DNA of 64,000 bases from contig JAKIUW010000001.1 in assembly GCA_021647365.1 (NCBI GenBank), forward strand, positions 1 through 64,000, given 5' to 3'. The notes beneath the pieces were generated by a model. It worked only from the letters and a program-made list of their open reading frames with translations, was not told the DNA's origin and did no database searches. Made by a program: the position numbers and the translations under genes. Position 1 is the first letter of the stretch; each line of letters opens with the position of its first letter. Source of the DNA: Cocleimonas sp. (GTDB taxonomy: Bacteria > Pseudomonadota > Gammaproteobacteria > Thiotrichales > Thiotrichaceae). This document shows positions 1 through 8,990 of this stretch, one piece after another.

Positions 1-100
1 AATCAAGGACAAGAATATACAAAGTTACATGAAAGCTACCAACTATCAGTATTCTAACAATACCCCGCTTTTGAGGTACGAAAAAGTCGAGCATAGCGAG

Positions 101-123
101 AGGGCTTGCCCCGCGGGTTTTTT
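101..123 (+). terminator. possible terminator of an upstream gene
   Basis: A G+C-rich stretch (AGGGCTTGCCCCGCGGG) runs directly into six T residues at 118-123. The stem that can be drawn is short, so this is weak evidence. No gene is visible in bases 1-189; this stretch could end a gene lying before the window. Confidence 0.25.
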
Positions 124-189
124 ATTATGCGAGTCGCGCGTTTCATTGATGTTTTAGGTGAAACTTGTTAAAAAATTAGGAGAATTAAA

Positions 190-1104
190 ATGTCTGACAG
201 AAGACTACAGGTATTTCATGCGGTTGCTCGGCTTTTGAGTTTTACAAAAGCTGCTGAAGTATTACACATGACACAACCTGCCGTGACGTTTCAAATACGT
301 CAATTAGAAGAGCAATTTGACACTAGATTGTTTGATCGTGCGCATAACCGTGTGAGTTTAACCGAAGCAGGGCATGTGACTTTTGAATATGCAGAAATCA
401 TTTTTGAAAGGTATTCAGAAATGGAAAATGCAGTACGTGAAATCACGGGTAATATTAGTGGTTCATTAACGCTAGGTGCATCAACAACAATTTCAGAATA
501 CATGTTACCTGCATTACTGGGTGACTTTAACCAGAAAAACCCAGAGGTATTATTGAAGCTACGCGTTTCTAACACCGAAGGTATTGTCTCGATGGTTGAA
601 AATAATGTGATTGATTTGGGTATTGTTGAAGGTCCTGTGACTAATAAAAACCTATTAGTTGAAGTTTGTCGTAAAGATGACTTGGTTGCAGTTGTCCCTG
701 CAGATCATGAATTAGCCAATAAAAAATCACTCAATGTTAAAGAAATGCTGAATTTCCCTTTTATTTGTCGTGAAGAAGGCTCTGGTACGCGTGAAGTTAT
801 TGTTGAATATTTGAAATCCCAAGGTTTAGGTAAGCATGCGCTTAAGGCTTGTTTAGAATTAGGTAGCCCAGAAGCTGTAAAGGGAGCCATAGAGGCCGGT
901 ATGGGTATCTCAATACTCTCAAGTGTGAGTGTGAGTAAAGAAATTAAATTGGGCATGTTGAAAACAATCCCACTTGACCCGCCTTTAAGCCGTGAGTTCT
1001 CTTTTGTACGCCAACGTCAAAAGTTTAGAGTACGCACCATGGAAGAGCTATTGGAATTTGCGCGTAGCTATTGTAAAATTTCTAATACTAATAAAGAGAC
1101 TTAG
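190..1104 (+). CDS. LysR-family transcriptional regulator
   Basis: This 304-residue protein has the LysR layout. An N-terminal winged helix-turn-helix (about residues 5-62, with FTKAAEVLHMTQPAVTFQIR as recognition region) is followed by a periplasmic-binding-protein-like effector domain (about 90-295). The domain carries the GTREVIVEYL and EAVKGAIEAGMGISILS signatures typical of the CysB/CbbR/CysL branch. The ATG at 190 is preceded by TAGGAGAATTAAA, a good ribosome-binding site. No adjacent gene reveals the regulon: the next gene is separated by a 58-bp palindrome. The family is known to bind a small co-inducer in the C-terminal domain; the ligand here cannot be told. Confidence 0.9.
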   Translation: MSDRRLQVFHAVARLLSFTKAAEVLHMTQPAVTFQIRQLEEQFDTRLFDRAHNRVSLTEAGHVTFEYAEIIFERYSEMENAVREITGNISGSLTLGASTTISEYMLPALLGDFNQKNPEVLLKLRVSNTEGIVSMVENNVIDLGIVEGPVTNKNLLVEVCRKDDLVAVVPADHELANKKSLNVKEMLNFPFICREEGSGTREVIVEYLKSQGLGKHALKACLELGSPEAVKGAIEAGMGISILSSVSVSKEIKLGMLKTIPLDPPLSREFSFVRQRQKFRVRTMEELLEFARSYCKISNTNKET

Positions 1105-1124
1105 CATCAGGCAATAGTTTCCTA

Positions 1125-1182
1125 TCTGTAAGCACACCCCCCCACTTTTACACGTGTAAAAGTGGGGGGGTGTGCTTACAGA
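1125..1182. repeat. palindromic repeat, subtype A, full perfect palindrome
   Basis: This is a perfect 58-bp palindrome centred between 1153 and 1154 (CAC/GTG). Each arm carries CACAC-C7-ACTTTTAC and continues outward as TCTGTAAG mirrored by CTTACAGA. It lies between the LysR gene and the next gene on the same strand. The stem could act as a bidirectional terminator or extrude as a cruciform; the function is inferred. Confidence 0.9.
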
Positions 1183-1256
1183 CTTGTCAATACTATGTGA
1201 CACCGTGCTTCTTAGCCTGTAAATTACGCCATTATTAGATAATTTCGGACAGGTTT

Positions 1257-1643
1257 ATGTTTCCTATTATGCCCCCTCAGGCAAACAAACAAGAACGCCA
1301 GATAATAAAAATATTTAAATCACTTGATGTGGCCAATCAAGAAGCGTTGTTAGCATTTGGCGAGTTTCTACAAACACGAGAAAGCACATCCAATTATGAT
1401 AATCAACCTGTAGATGTTGTAGTGAGTGAGCCTATCGACATACCTAGGCCTGAGGAAGAGAGCGTCATTAAAGCGATAAAACGCTTAAGCGCTACCTATC
1501 CTATGGTAGATAAAGAAACCATACTGCATCCCATTTCTAACCTCATGACATCACATATGATTCAAGGCAGAAAAGCGCCTGAGGTGATTGATGATCTTCA
1601 GGCATTGTTCTTAGGCGAGTATGAATCATTAAAAAATGAGTGA
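1257..1643 (+). CDS. conserved-type hypothetical protein, 128 aa
   Basis: I do not recognise a named family. The 128-residue protein looks soluble and mostly helical, with a basic N-terminal segment (NKQERQIIKIFKSLD), a variable acidic Pro-containing linker at about residues 45-75, and a helical C-terminal part. The start at 1257 follows TTCGGACAGGTTT, an acceptable ribosome-binding site; an ATG at 1269 is possible. Its end overlaps the start of the YgjP-type gene by 8 bp, so the two are translationally coupled and probably work together, but no function follows from that. Confidence 0.7.
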   Translation: MFPIMPPQANKQERQIIKIFKSLDVANQEALLAFGEFLQTRESTSNYDNQPVDVVVSEPIDIPRPEEESVIKAIKRLSATYPMVDKETILHPISNLMTSHMIQGRKAPEVIDDLQALFLGEYESLKNE

Positions 1644-2355
1644 AACACATTGGCTTCAACTGCCCGATCAACAACGCCATCCCTATAAACTGGTTAAATC
1701 AAAGCGTGCAAAGTATGTACGTATAAAGGTTTCTACATCGGGGGAAGTAAGCGTTGTCTTGCCACAGGGCATTGCTGCAAAACATGCACATGGCTTTATC
1801 CAAAAAAAATCAGAATGGATTGCAAAAACGATTAAGGCAATGCCTGAAGAAGAAAACAATTCGTTTCCAGAAACGTTAGATTTGAAGTTACTCGATGAGC
1901 TTTGGAGTATAAACTATAAGCACACCCCCCCACTTTTACATGATATTAAGTTAAAGCAAATATCTTCAAATACATTAGATATAAGGGTCGCTACAGATGG
2001 CTGGGCTGATATTAAAAAGTTACTTAATAAGTGGCTCAGGCTAAAAGCTAAAAAAGTATTTCCTGAAATGCTTGAAAGTTTAGCCGAGGAACATGGCTTT
2101 CATTTTAATAAAATTAGCATTCGATCTCAAAAAACACGATGGGGAAGTTGTGCATCAAATAAAAATATAAGCTTGAATAGCAAGCTACTTCTTATGCCTG
2201 AAAATGTAGTGAAATATGTCATGATTCACGAGCTTTGTCACACCATTGAAATGAATCACTCTACTAAGTTTTGGGACTTGGTTGAGGATTGCGACCCACA
2301 ATATCGTGATAATAGAAAGCAACTGAAAATGCTTGGAAAGCTTATATCTCTTTAG
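1636..2355 (+). CDS. YgjP-type zinc metallopeptidase (DUF45)
   Basis: The 239-residue protein has the DUF45/YgjP architecture. The SprT-like zinc site is MIHELCH at about residues 196-202, followed by the downstream helix NHSTKFWDLVE, which supplies the third ligand region. Before it comes the conserved SQKTRWGSCASNKNISLN segment. Members are putative zinc peptidases with poorly known substrates. The gene overlaps its upstream partner by 8 bp. Unusually, bases 1917-1945 are a copy of the palindromic-repeat half element read in frame as KHTPPLLHD (about residues 95-103). It sits in a variable stretch before the catalytic domain, so the enzyme could tolerate it. Confidence 0.88.
   Translation: MSETHWLQLPDQQRHPYKLVKSKRAKYVRIKVSTSGEVSVVLPQGIAAKHAHGFIQKKSEWIAKTIKAMPEEENNSFPETLDLKLLDELWSINYKHTPPLLHDIKLKQISSNTLDIRVATDGWADIKKLLNKWLRLKAKKVFPEMLESLAEEHGFHFNKISIRSQKTRWGSCASNKNISLNSKLLLMPENVVKYVMIHELCHTIEMNHSTKFWDLVEDCDPQYRDNRKQLKMLGKLISL
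1917..1945 (+). repeat. palindromic repeat half element, subtype A, inside a coding sequence
   Basis: The sequence AAGCACAC-C-tract-ACTTTTACATGAT matches the intergenic family, with seven C residues. It lies wholly within the YgjP-type gene and is read as K-H-T-P-P-L-L-H-D. No second arm is present. Confidence 0.88.
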
Positions 2356-2616
2356 AAACTTTATTAATATGCGTAATTATTACCCACTTATCTTAGTGAG
2401 TGCACCATTTATCTGCGCAATGAATAAAAGATGTTAATAGTGATAGAGAAAATGTAGAATAGGGGGTAGTAATTCTGACTTTAAATATAAAAAATAAATG
2501 AGTTAGGAAAGGCGTATACAATTAAACTGAAAATCAAAGGGTTTGGATTTGTATAAAGCGACATAAATTGTTACTTCAATACAAATCATAATTCTATAAC
2601 TTTAATAAAAATAATA

Positions 2617-3255
2617 TTGAGATTCTTCGTGAAAAATGTATTTCTAAAATTAGTTGGCTTATCAAAAAATGATTTGCCCCATACTCGCTTAAAAAAGCAA
2701 AAAGGCTTCAGTCTTCTGGAAGTGATGATTGCAGCGTTGATTCTGTCAACCGGTCTCTTAGGTGTGGCAAGTCTACAAATTGTGAGTATGAAAGGAACGC
2801 AACAATCGTCTATGAAAAATCAGGCGATGGGTGTAGTTCAAAATATCACTGAGCGTATGCGAGCAAATCATGAAGGTGTGATTAATAGCAGATATTTAGT
2901 CGCTACTAATATTACAGCATTTGACTGTACAACGGCCGCGCCAAACTGTGCGGCAGGAACTTGCACTGCAGCAAACATTGCAACAGCAGACTTGCATAAC
3001 CTTATTTGTGGTTTTGGAAACACACCACGAACAGGGGGTGTTAGTACGGTAGCTACAGGAGATATTGGAATATTAGTAAACGGCTCACTGGATATTGCAT
3101 GTGCTGGACCTGTCCCTATTACTGTTCCTCCTACACCTCCTTCTTGTGCAGAAGGTGATGTGAAAATAACAGTTCAGTGGGATGAAAGTGCACTAGGAGA
3201 GGAAACTGTTATACGTGATTCTTTAATTTTGACTACAAGGATTGCAGCACCATGA
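2617..3255 (+). CDS. pilV: type IV minor pilin PilV
   Basis: This is a type IV prepilin of up to 212 residues. The prepilin-peptidase motif KKQKG|FSLLEVMIAA follows a long leader, with the conserved Glu at +5, and a hydrophobic N-terminal helix (ALILSTGLLGVASLQ) is next. The C-terminal globular part has several Cys residues. PilV primes assembly of the pilus tip complex with PilW, PilX, PilE and PilY1. The track start is a TTG at 2617; a GTG at 2629 is equally possible, and neither has a strong ribosome-binding site. The stop overlaps pilW by 4 bp (ATGA). No fimT/fimU gene precedes it, unlike the Pseudomonas cluster. Confidence 0.88.
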   Translation: MRFFVKNVFLKLVGLSKNDLPHTRLKKQKGFSLLEVMIAALILSTGLLGVASLQIVSMKGTQQSSMKNQAMGVVQNITERMRANHEGVINSRYLVATNITAFDCTTAAPNCAAGTCTAANIATADLHNLICGFGNTPRTGGVSTVATGDIGILVNGSLDIACAGPVPITVPPTPPSCAEGDVKITVQWDESALGEETVIRDSLILTTRIAAP

Positions 3256-4118
3256 AGACTATAATGAATAAAATAAATAATAATGCGCCAAAAAAACAGC
3301 AAGCAGGTTTATCACTGATTGAGTTATTGATTGCTATGTTAATAGGTTTATTCTTATTAACAGGAATTGCAACTTCGTATTTATCGAGTAAGAAAAACAG
3401 TAACACACGAGATGAACTAACAACACTGGAAGACAATGGTCGTTTAGCATTGGAGGTTCTTTCAGGGGTTCTTGAGCATACAGGCTACACACCTATTAAT
3501 GCAGGAATATTAAACCCACCCTTTATAACAAATGATACACAAGTAGTTTCAGCCGCTTGTGGAGCAGGAAATAGTGTGGAAGGCATTGGGAATTTTGCGA
3601 CAAGAATAACAAAAGATGGCGCGTTAGATGGTACTACAGGAGATGCGATCACAGTTATGTACAATGCTGATAACAGAGTATTTACAGATTGTTCTGGTGG
3701 GCAACTACCCGTTGCATGTCAAGCCAGCCCTGCGGGAGCAGCAGCAGGTACACCTTCGGTAGCAACTCGAATTTATAATGCATTTTACTTAGATAGCGGC
3801 GAATTACGTTGCGCAGGATCAAGAGATAGCAGTGTTCAAGTGATTGCAGATGGCGTTGAGAATATGCAGTTTATGTATGGTCTCGATACAACAGATGATG
3901 GTCGTGTCGATAAATATGTGAACGCAAGCAATGTTGGTGCTTTTTGGAACAGTGTGGTGAGTGTACAAGTCGCTATTTTGGTCAGCTCAAATAAAAATGT
4001 AAAAGCCCAAAATGAACAGATAACTTATACCTTATTAGACCAGTCTGTCACTGCACCTGATGATAGAAAGCAACGTGCTGTTTTCACGACTACTGTTCGT
4101 ATACGTAATACGCTATAA
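3252..4118 (+). CDS. pilW: type IV minor pilin PilW
   Basis: The 288-residue prepilin has the cleavage motif KKQQAG|LSLIELLIAM followed by the hydrophobic helix LIGLFLLTGIATSYLSS. Its length and position between pilV and pilX fit PilW, a component of the pilus-tip priming complex. The C-terminal region contains the PilW-type segments ENMQFMYGLDTTDDG and SVVSVQVAILVSS. The ATGA overlap with pilV implies translational coupling. Confidence 0.9.
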   Translation: MKTIMNKINNNAPKKQQAGLSLIELLIAMLIGLFLLTGIATSYLSSKKNSNTRDELTTLEDNGRLALEVLSGVLEHTGYTPINAGILNPPFITNDTQVVSAACGAGNSVEGIGNFATRITKDGALDGTTGDAITVMYNADNRVFTDCSGGQLPVACQASPAGAAAGTPSVATRIYNAFYLDSGELRCAGSRDSSVQVIADGVENMQFMYGLDTTDDGRVDKYVNASNVGAFWNSVVSVQVAILVSSNKNVKAQNEQITYTLLDQSVTAPDDRKQRAVFTTTVRIRNTL

Positions 4119-4162
4119 CATCTCGTGTAAATAATTAAAAAATGATTAAAAAAGAGAATAAA

Positions 4163-4666
4163 ATGAAAAATAATCAAGCTACTCGTACTATTCAAACAAA
4201 AATTAAAGCACCAAAAAAACAGCAAGGTGTTGTATTGATTGTTGCACTAATTATGTTGCTCGTGGTTACTATTATAGGCGTATCGGCCGTTAGTCGTTCT
4301 TCTATGGGTACTCAAGTTGCAGGTAACAGCATGTATACGATGCTGGTCTACCAAGGTGCGGAATCTGCTATTGCTCGATCAATGTCAGGAAAAGCTCAAA
4401 AAAATATAAAAGATGCGGCTATTACAAGTCCTCATAATATTACTGAACAGCTACCAGCAGAGGTTGTAACAGGTGGAGGCACGATGAACTCAAAAGGTAC
4501 TGTCAGCTCTATTGGTGAGTTTGATTGCCCTATAGTTAGTGGCATGGCAAGTTCATCAAGTATCAAATGTGATATGTATGAAATTGATATTCAAACAAAC
4601 TTAGCAGCAACGGCAGCCAATGCTAAGCATACAGAAGGTCGTGCTATATATTTACCATCACCATAG
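4163..4666 (+). CDS. pilX: type IV minor pilin PilX
   Basis: The protein has a short leader ending KKQQG|VVLIVALIMLLVV, an aliphatic variant of the prepilin motif usual in PilX proteins, followed by SAVSRSSMGTQVAGN, the PilX N-terminal signature. I choose the ATG at 4163 (167 aa) because it follows AAGAGAATAAA; an in-frame ATG at 4142 has no visible ribosome-binding site. In this family PilX acts in the tip complex with PilY1, and the order pilW-pilX-pilY1 is preserved here. The globular part is small and contains two Cys. Confidence 0.86.
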   Translation: MKNNQATRTIQTKIKAPKKQQGVVLIVALIMLLVVTIIGVSAVSRSSMGTQVAGNSMYTMLVYQGAESAIARSMSGKAQKNIKDAAITSPHNITEQLPAEVVTGGGTMNSKGTVSSIGEFDCPIVSGMASSSSIKCDMYEIDIQTNLAATAANAKHTEGRAIYLPSP

Positions 4667-4763
4667 TGATGTTTGTATTAACAGAATAAAAATAACAGAT
4701 AGTAAATCAGTATAAAGATAATAAATCTAGCAATAGATAAAAATAAAAATTAGGTAAAAGACA

Positions 4764-7700
4764 ATGTATAAATTAACTCAAAAAATATTAGCATCTCTAT
4801 TATTGATAGCCATGTCAGCGACCGCTATTGCTGATGATATTGATATTATTAGTCAGTCTGTACCGATTAAAACCAATGTTTTATTTGTTATGGATTTGTC
4901 AGGCAGTATGAATAGAGATGCTGCTGGTAATGAACCACCATTAGCGCCAGGTGTTCCATCTCGTTTAAGTGAGTTACAAGGTGCTTTTCAAGATATAGTT
5001 GCTGATCCTGATTTTGAGGATATAAATATTGGTTTGTCTGTCTTTTCAGGCGCAGCACAAAATAGACGAGGTGCAGGCAGAGCGCATGGTATTACTTACC
5101 CAGTTGCACCTGTTACTGGAAAAAACCCACAATTAATCTTAGATGAGAACCATAGTGAGTCTCATCCCCGTTTCGTTGAAGGTGATAGTTATATGCCTGC
5201 AGTAAATAATGTCACCATGATGGATAGCTCTATGACCCCGCCAGAAGTGAATACTCGTAAGTACTTAAGCCTCCTGTCTGCAGCTACGACCACTGAACCT
5301 TCAGGTGATGTTATATGGAGTGCTGATGGCAGTACTCCCATCGTAGATGCACTCTATGAAGCCGCACTTTACTTTAAAGGACATGATGTTTTTTGGGGTA
5401 GGCAAACGGCTGATAATATAAACGCAGCACATCCTTCAACCTATACCGGTGAATTGAGTAATGTAACGGTAACACCAGCCTGTGTGAGTAATCCAAATGA
5501 TGCTGGGTATAACCGTACTGCTTGTTCAAGAGGGTCTTGTGGCGCAACACAAGCTTGTGGAATGGTAACGCAACGTAAATGGAGCGCAACGGATACAGGT
5601 AATAATTGTACTGCTGAGCCTAACAGATGTCGTGCTCCTACCTTAGGTGGTACGTGTGGTTTAGGCACTAATTGTTCAGATAGTCTTTCTAGCCGTGATC
5701 GCACATGTGAATCATCACATACAACGATTGCCTCATGTACAGCAGCGCATCCAACGTGGCAGTCTTGTCAAATTGAAAATACGCAGTCATGTACTACAGA
5801 TAATGAAGGTGTTAGAACTTGTGTTTCTGCAGGGACTCGTATTAAGTGTAAGGAAATGAGAACCTATTGTGATGATGTAGATGACTATCAGTGTGATGTA
5901 CAAGTAGAAGAATGTACACGTTGCCCAGGCCCACGTGATCAAGTTGCTGGTATCGCCACTTATAAAACACCGATAATAGAGAAATGTCCTGCCAATGGAA
6001 TTGTTTTGTTATCAGATGGGGCTCCTACAGCAAACACTAGCGCTGGCTTGATACCGCCTATGATTATTACTCCTACAGTAGATTATGCAAACGGCTGTAG
6101 CGCAGGATCTGATGATGGACGCTGTGGTCCTGAACTAGCAAGTTACTTAGCTTCAGAAGATCAAAGCGATATTGATGGTGATCAACCTGTTAGAACCTTT
6201 ACGGTAGGTTTAGCTTTGCCTCCAGGGTCTCCTCAATCAGCTTATATGGAAGATCTTGCTTTAGCAGGTAATGGTGATTTTGTTAATGCCAATGATCGAG
6301 CGGGATTAGCCCTTGCATTTAAACAAGCGATATTAGCTATTGCAAAAAGAGAAAGAACCTTTAGTGCACCAACCTATACGGTTAACTCATCAACACAGTT
6401 AACCCATGGTGACTCTGTTTATGTGCCTATGTTTGATCGTGGAACAGGTGTTGCATGGCCAGGGAACTTGAAAAAATATAAGTTACAAAACGGCAAACTC
6501 TATGGCGTGAAGAATGGAGCTTCTGTTGAAGCTACGGATGCAGATGGTTTATTAAAAGCCGATGTACAAGACTTGTGGGAAGGCCCGCAGTTAGGTGGAC
6601 CCATTACCAGTGGCGGTGCAGCGCATAAGATACCGACACCTGCACTCAGAAATATATTTACTAACGCAGTAGGTGGGTCTAATGTACTTTCTGAATTAAA
6701 GGTAAGTAATAGTGCAGTAACCGCAGCTTTATTAAATGCGCCAACAGCACTAGATCGTCACCGCTACATTAAGTACATCCGTGGTGAAAAAGCGGATGGA
6801 ACACCAAGGCACCACATGGGTGACATTATCCATAGTAAGCCACTTCAATTGTCATACCCTTCAGGAAAAAGCGTATTATTCGTAGGTACGAATGAAGGTT
6901 ATTTACATGCTATTGATGCAGACACAGGTAGAGAAATATTTGCCTTTATGCCAAGCGAGCTATTGAAGAATGTTAAACTTCAGTATGAAAATGCCCCATC
7001 AACTGAACATGTTTATGGTGTTGATGGCCCTATGAAGCTTTGGCTCGATGATACTAATAAAAATGGTGTCAAAGATAGTGGCGAAGATGCTTACCTTTAC
7101 TTTGGCTTACGCCGAGGTGGGGGCAGTTACTATGCGCTTAAACTAAATAATACTATGACTGGCGCACCAACATTAGCGTGGAAAGTTGATTCATCATCTG
7201 ATCCTAAACTTTCTGATTTAGGTTTCACATGGTCTGAGCCTACTTTGGCTAAATTGAGATATGATTCTAGTATAGACCCAAGCAAACCAACTCCTGTATT
7301 AGTTTTTGGTGGTGGTTATGTTGATGATCATATTGGAGAAGCCGTTAATTCTGGAAGAGGTGCAGCAGTTTATATCATTGATGCTCTTACAGGTGATCAT
7401 CGTTGGGATTCAAGTGAAGTAGAACCCATTTCTGGCTCTCCTGCGGAGACGGTTGATTATGCCGTGCCTGCAAAAGTCCGCACGGTAGATGTAGATAGAA
7501 ATGGTTCGATAGACCGCCTCTATTTTGGAGATACTGGTGGAAACTTGTGGCGTGTTGATTTGGGTGGTACAGGCTCTAATGCAAATCGACTCAACTTAAG
7601 CAAATCAAATCTTATTCACTTAGCTCAGTTGGGTGATGGCAGTATGGCGAATGGCGCAAATGACCGTAAGTTCTTTACTGAACCTGATGTGGCATTCTTA

Positions 7701-8369
7701 AAACAAAAGGGAAAATATGCACTTACCATCGCCATCGGTAGTGGTTCTCGTCCTGATGTTTTAAATACAACCGTAGATAATCATTTCTTTGTTATTCGTG
7801 ATAAAGATGTATTTAGAAGACCAACGACTACGCCAGCTGTAATTACAATAGCGGATCTTGAGGATGCTGGTTCATCAATAAATATTGTGTCAGCAAATAA
7901 GAAAGGTTGGAAAATGCCTCTGACTGACTCATCTACAGGCGAAAAGGTTCTATCCTCTGCGTTAACCTTTCAAAATAAGGTTTTGTTTACCAGCCTTGTT
8001 ATCAACGAAGTGACGGTTAATAACTATAGCAATAATGTTTGTAGCTTAAATAACAATACGCAAGCTCGTCTTTATGCTTTGGATTTATTGACAGGAGATG
8101 CTGTGCTTAATCTTGATGGTGATCCGGCGGATACCACGGATACTCATGTAACGGTAACAGGTGGAGAAATTTTAGAAACCCCACAGATTATTTATGGTGA
8201 TTTTGTTGATGCAAATGGTGGTGCTTGTACAACCAGCGAATGTGCTAGAACCTATTCTATCCATGCTGGTAAAGGCCCGTCAAAAGCGAATAGTAATACA
8301 TTTACATCAAAACCAATCCCTGTTAGCAAAACATTGCCAAGGGTTTATTGGTTAGATAAAGATCAATAG
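4764..8369 (+). CDS. pilY1: PilY1-type pilus tip adhesin with VWA domain and C-terminal propeller
   Basis: This is a 1201-residue secreted protein. A signal peptide (about residues 1-24) is followed by a von Willebrand A domain with a MIDAS motif DLSGSM at residues 44-49 and a second LLSDGAP strand near residue 415. The C-terminal half (about 660-1190) is the Neisseria PilC/PilY1 beta-propeller, opening with HHMGDIIHSKP and carrying an EF-hand-like calcium loop DTNKNGVKDSGED near residue 763 and a DVDRNGSID loop near 910. PilY1 caps the pilus, senses surfaces and controls retraction. Odd here is an insertion of about 150 residues in the VWA domain (about 239-391) with 18 cysteines. Confidence 0.93.
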   Translation: MYKLTQKILASLLLIAMSATAIADDIDIISQSVPIKTNVLFVMDLSGSMNRDAAGNEPPLAPGVPSRLSELQGAFQDIVADPDFEDINIGLSVFSGAAQNRRGAGRAHGITYPVAPVTGKNPQLILDENHSESHPRFVEGDSYMPAVNNVTMMDSSMTPPEVNTRKYLSLLSAATTTEPSGDVIWSADGSTPIVDALYEAALYFKGHDVFWGRQTADNINAAHPSTYTGELSNVTVTPACVSNPNDAGYNRTACSRGSCGATQACGMVTQRKWSATDTGNNCTAEPNRCRAPTLGGTCGLGTNCSDSLSSRDRTCESSHTTIASCTAAHPTWQSCQIENTQSCTTDNEGVRTCVSAGTRIKCKEMRTYCDDVDDYQCDVQVEECTRCPGPRDQVAGIATYKTPIIEKCPANGIVLLSDGAPTANTSAGLIPPMIITPTVDYANGCSAGSDDGRCGPELASYLASEDQSDIDGDQPVRTFTVGLALPPGSPQSAYMEDLALAGNGDFVNANDRAGLALAFKQAILAIAKRERTFSAPTYTVNSSTQLTHGDSVYVPMFDRGTGVAWPGNLKKYKLQNGKLYGVKNGASVEATDADGLLKADVQDLWEGPQLGGPITSGGAAHKIPTPALRNIFTNAVGGSNVLSELKVSNSAVTAALLNAPTALDRHRYIKYIRGEKADGTPRHHMGDIIHSKPLQLSYPSGKSVLFVGTNEGYLHAIDADTGREIFAFMPSELLKNVKLQYENAPSTEHVYGVDGPMKLWLDDTNKNGVKDSGEDAYLYFGLRRGGGSYYALKLNNTMTGAPTLAWKVDSSSDPKLSDLGFTWSEPTLAKLRYDSSIDPSKPTPVLVFGGGYVDDHIGEAVNSGRGAAVYIIDALTGDHRWDSSEVEPISGSPAETVDYAVPAKVRTVDVDRNGSIDRLYFGDTGGNLWRVDLGGTGSNANRLNLSKSNLIHLAQLGDGSMANGANDRKFFTEPDVAFLKQKGKYALTIAIGSGSRPDVLNTTVDNHFFVIRDKDVFRRPTTTPAVITIADLEDAGSSINIVSANKKGWKMPLTDSSTGEKVLSSALTFQNKVLFTSLVINEVTVNNYSNNVCSLNNNTQARLYALDLLTGDAVLNLDGDPADTTDTHVTVTGGEILETPQIIYGDFVDANGGACTTSECARTYSIHAGKGPSKANSNTFTSKPIPVSKTLPRVYWLDKDQ

Positions 8370-8395
8370 AAAATAAATAAAAATAAGGTTTTAAC

Positions 8396-8896
8396 ATGAA
8401 AAATAAAAACACACAAAAAGGCTTCACGCTAATTGAGTTGATGATCGTTGTAGCGATTGTAGGGATCCTTTCTGCAATCGCACTACCTTCTTATCAAAGC
8501 TATATCGAAAAGAGTAGAAGAGTGGATGCAAAAAAAGAACTACTGAAAATTGCTCAGTTACAGGAGAGTTATTTTGCGCAGAATTTAAGTTATGCAAACT
8601 CATTAACACAGCTTGGCTTTACTGACGACCCACTTCCCTCAGAGGATGAATACTATAACTTAGTAGTTTTTTCAGCAACACCAGATAATTGTAATACAGC
8701 GGGCAATCCTGCTTGTTTAACGTATGAAGTTTCTGCACGACCAGAAGAAACAAAAGCTCAATCCGGTGATTCTATTTGTACAGAGTTCAGGTTTGATAAT
8801 GTTTCAAGAAAGTTTGCAATTGGGAGTGGTTCTACAACTTGGGGAACAACTACAGCAGCCGAAAAAGCTAAAATTGATGAGTGCTGGGGCAAGTAA
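8396..8896 (+). CDS. pilE: PilE-like minor pilin
   Basis: The 166-residue prepilin begins with a short leader MKNKNTQKG| followed by FTLIELMIVVAIVGILSAIA, the classical type IVa pilin N-terminus with Glu5. A C-terminal region with Cys residues could form the D-loop disulfide. Its place directly after pilY1 (26-bp gap) matches the Pseudomonas pilVWXY1-pilE order, so it is more likely the minor pilin PilE than the main fibre subunit; length alone cannot exclude a major pilin. Confidence 0.88.
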   Translation: MKNKNTQKGFTLIELMIVVAIVGILSAIALPSYQSYIEKSRRVDAKKELLKIAQLQESYFAQNLSYANSLTQLGFTDDPLPSEDEYYNLVVFSATPDNCNTAGNPACLTYEVSARPEETKAQSGDSICTEFRFDNVSRKFAIGSGSTTWGTTTAAEKAKIDECWGK

Positions 8897-8926
8897 GTTC
8901 TTACCCAAGTCATCATAGGAAATAGT

Positions 8927-8977
8927 AATGCACACCCCCCTAGTTTTACATGATGTAAAACTAGGGGGGTGTGCATT
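8927..8977. repeat. palindromic repeat, subtype B, full palindrome
   Basis: This 51-bp palindrome is centred on G8952. The arms read AATGCACAC-C6-TAGTTTTACAT and its mirror. It lies between the converging pilE and prpE genes, where it is well placed to serve as a terminator for both strands. Confidence 0.9.
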
Positions 8978-8990
8978 CAACTCGTAAGTG

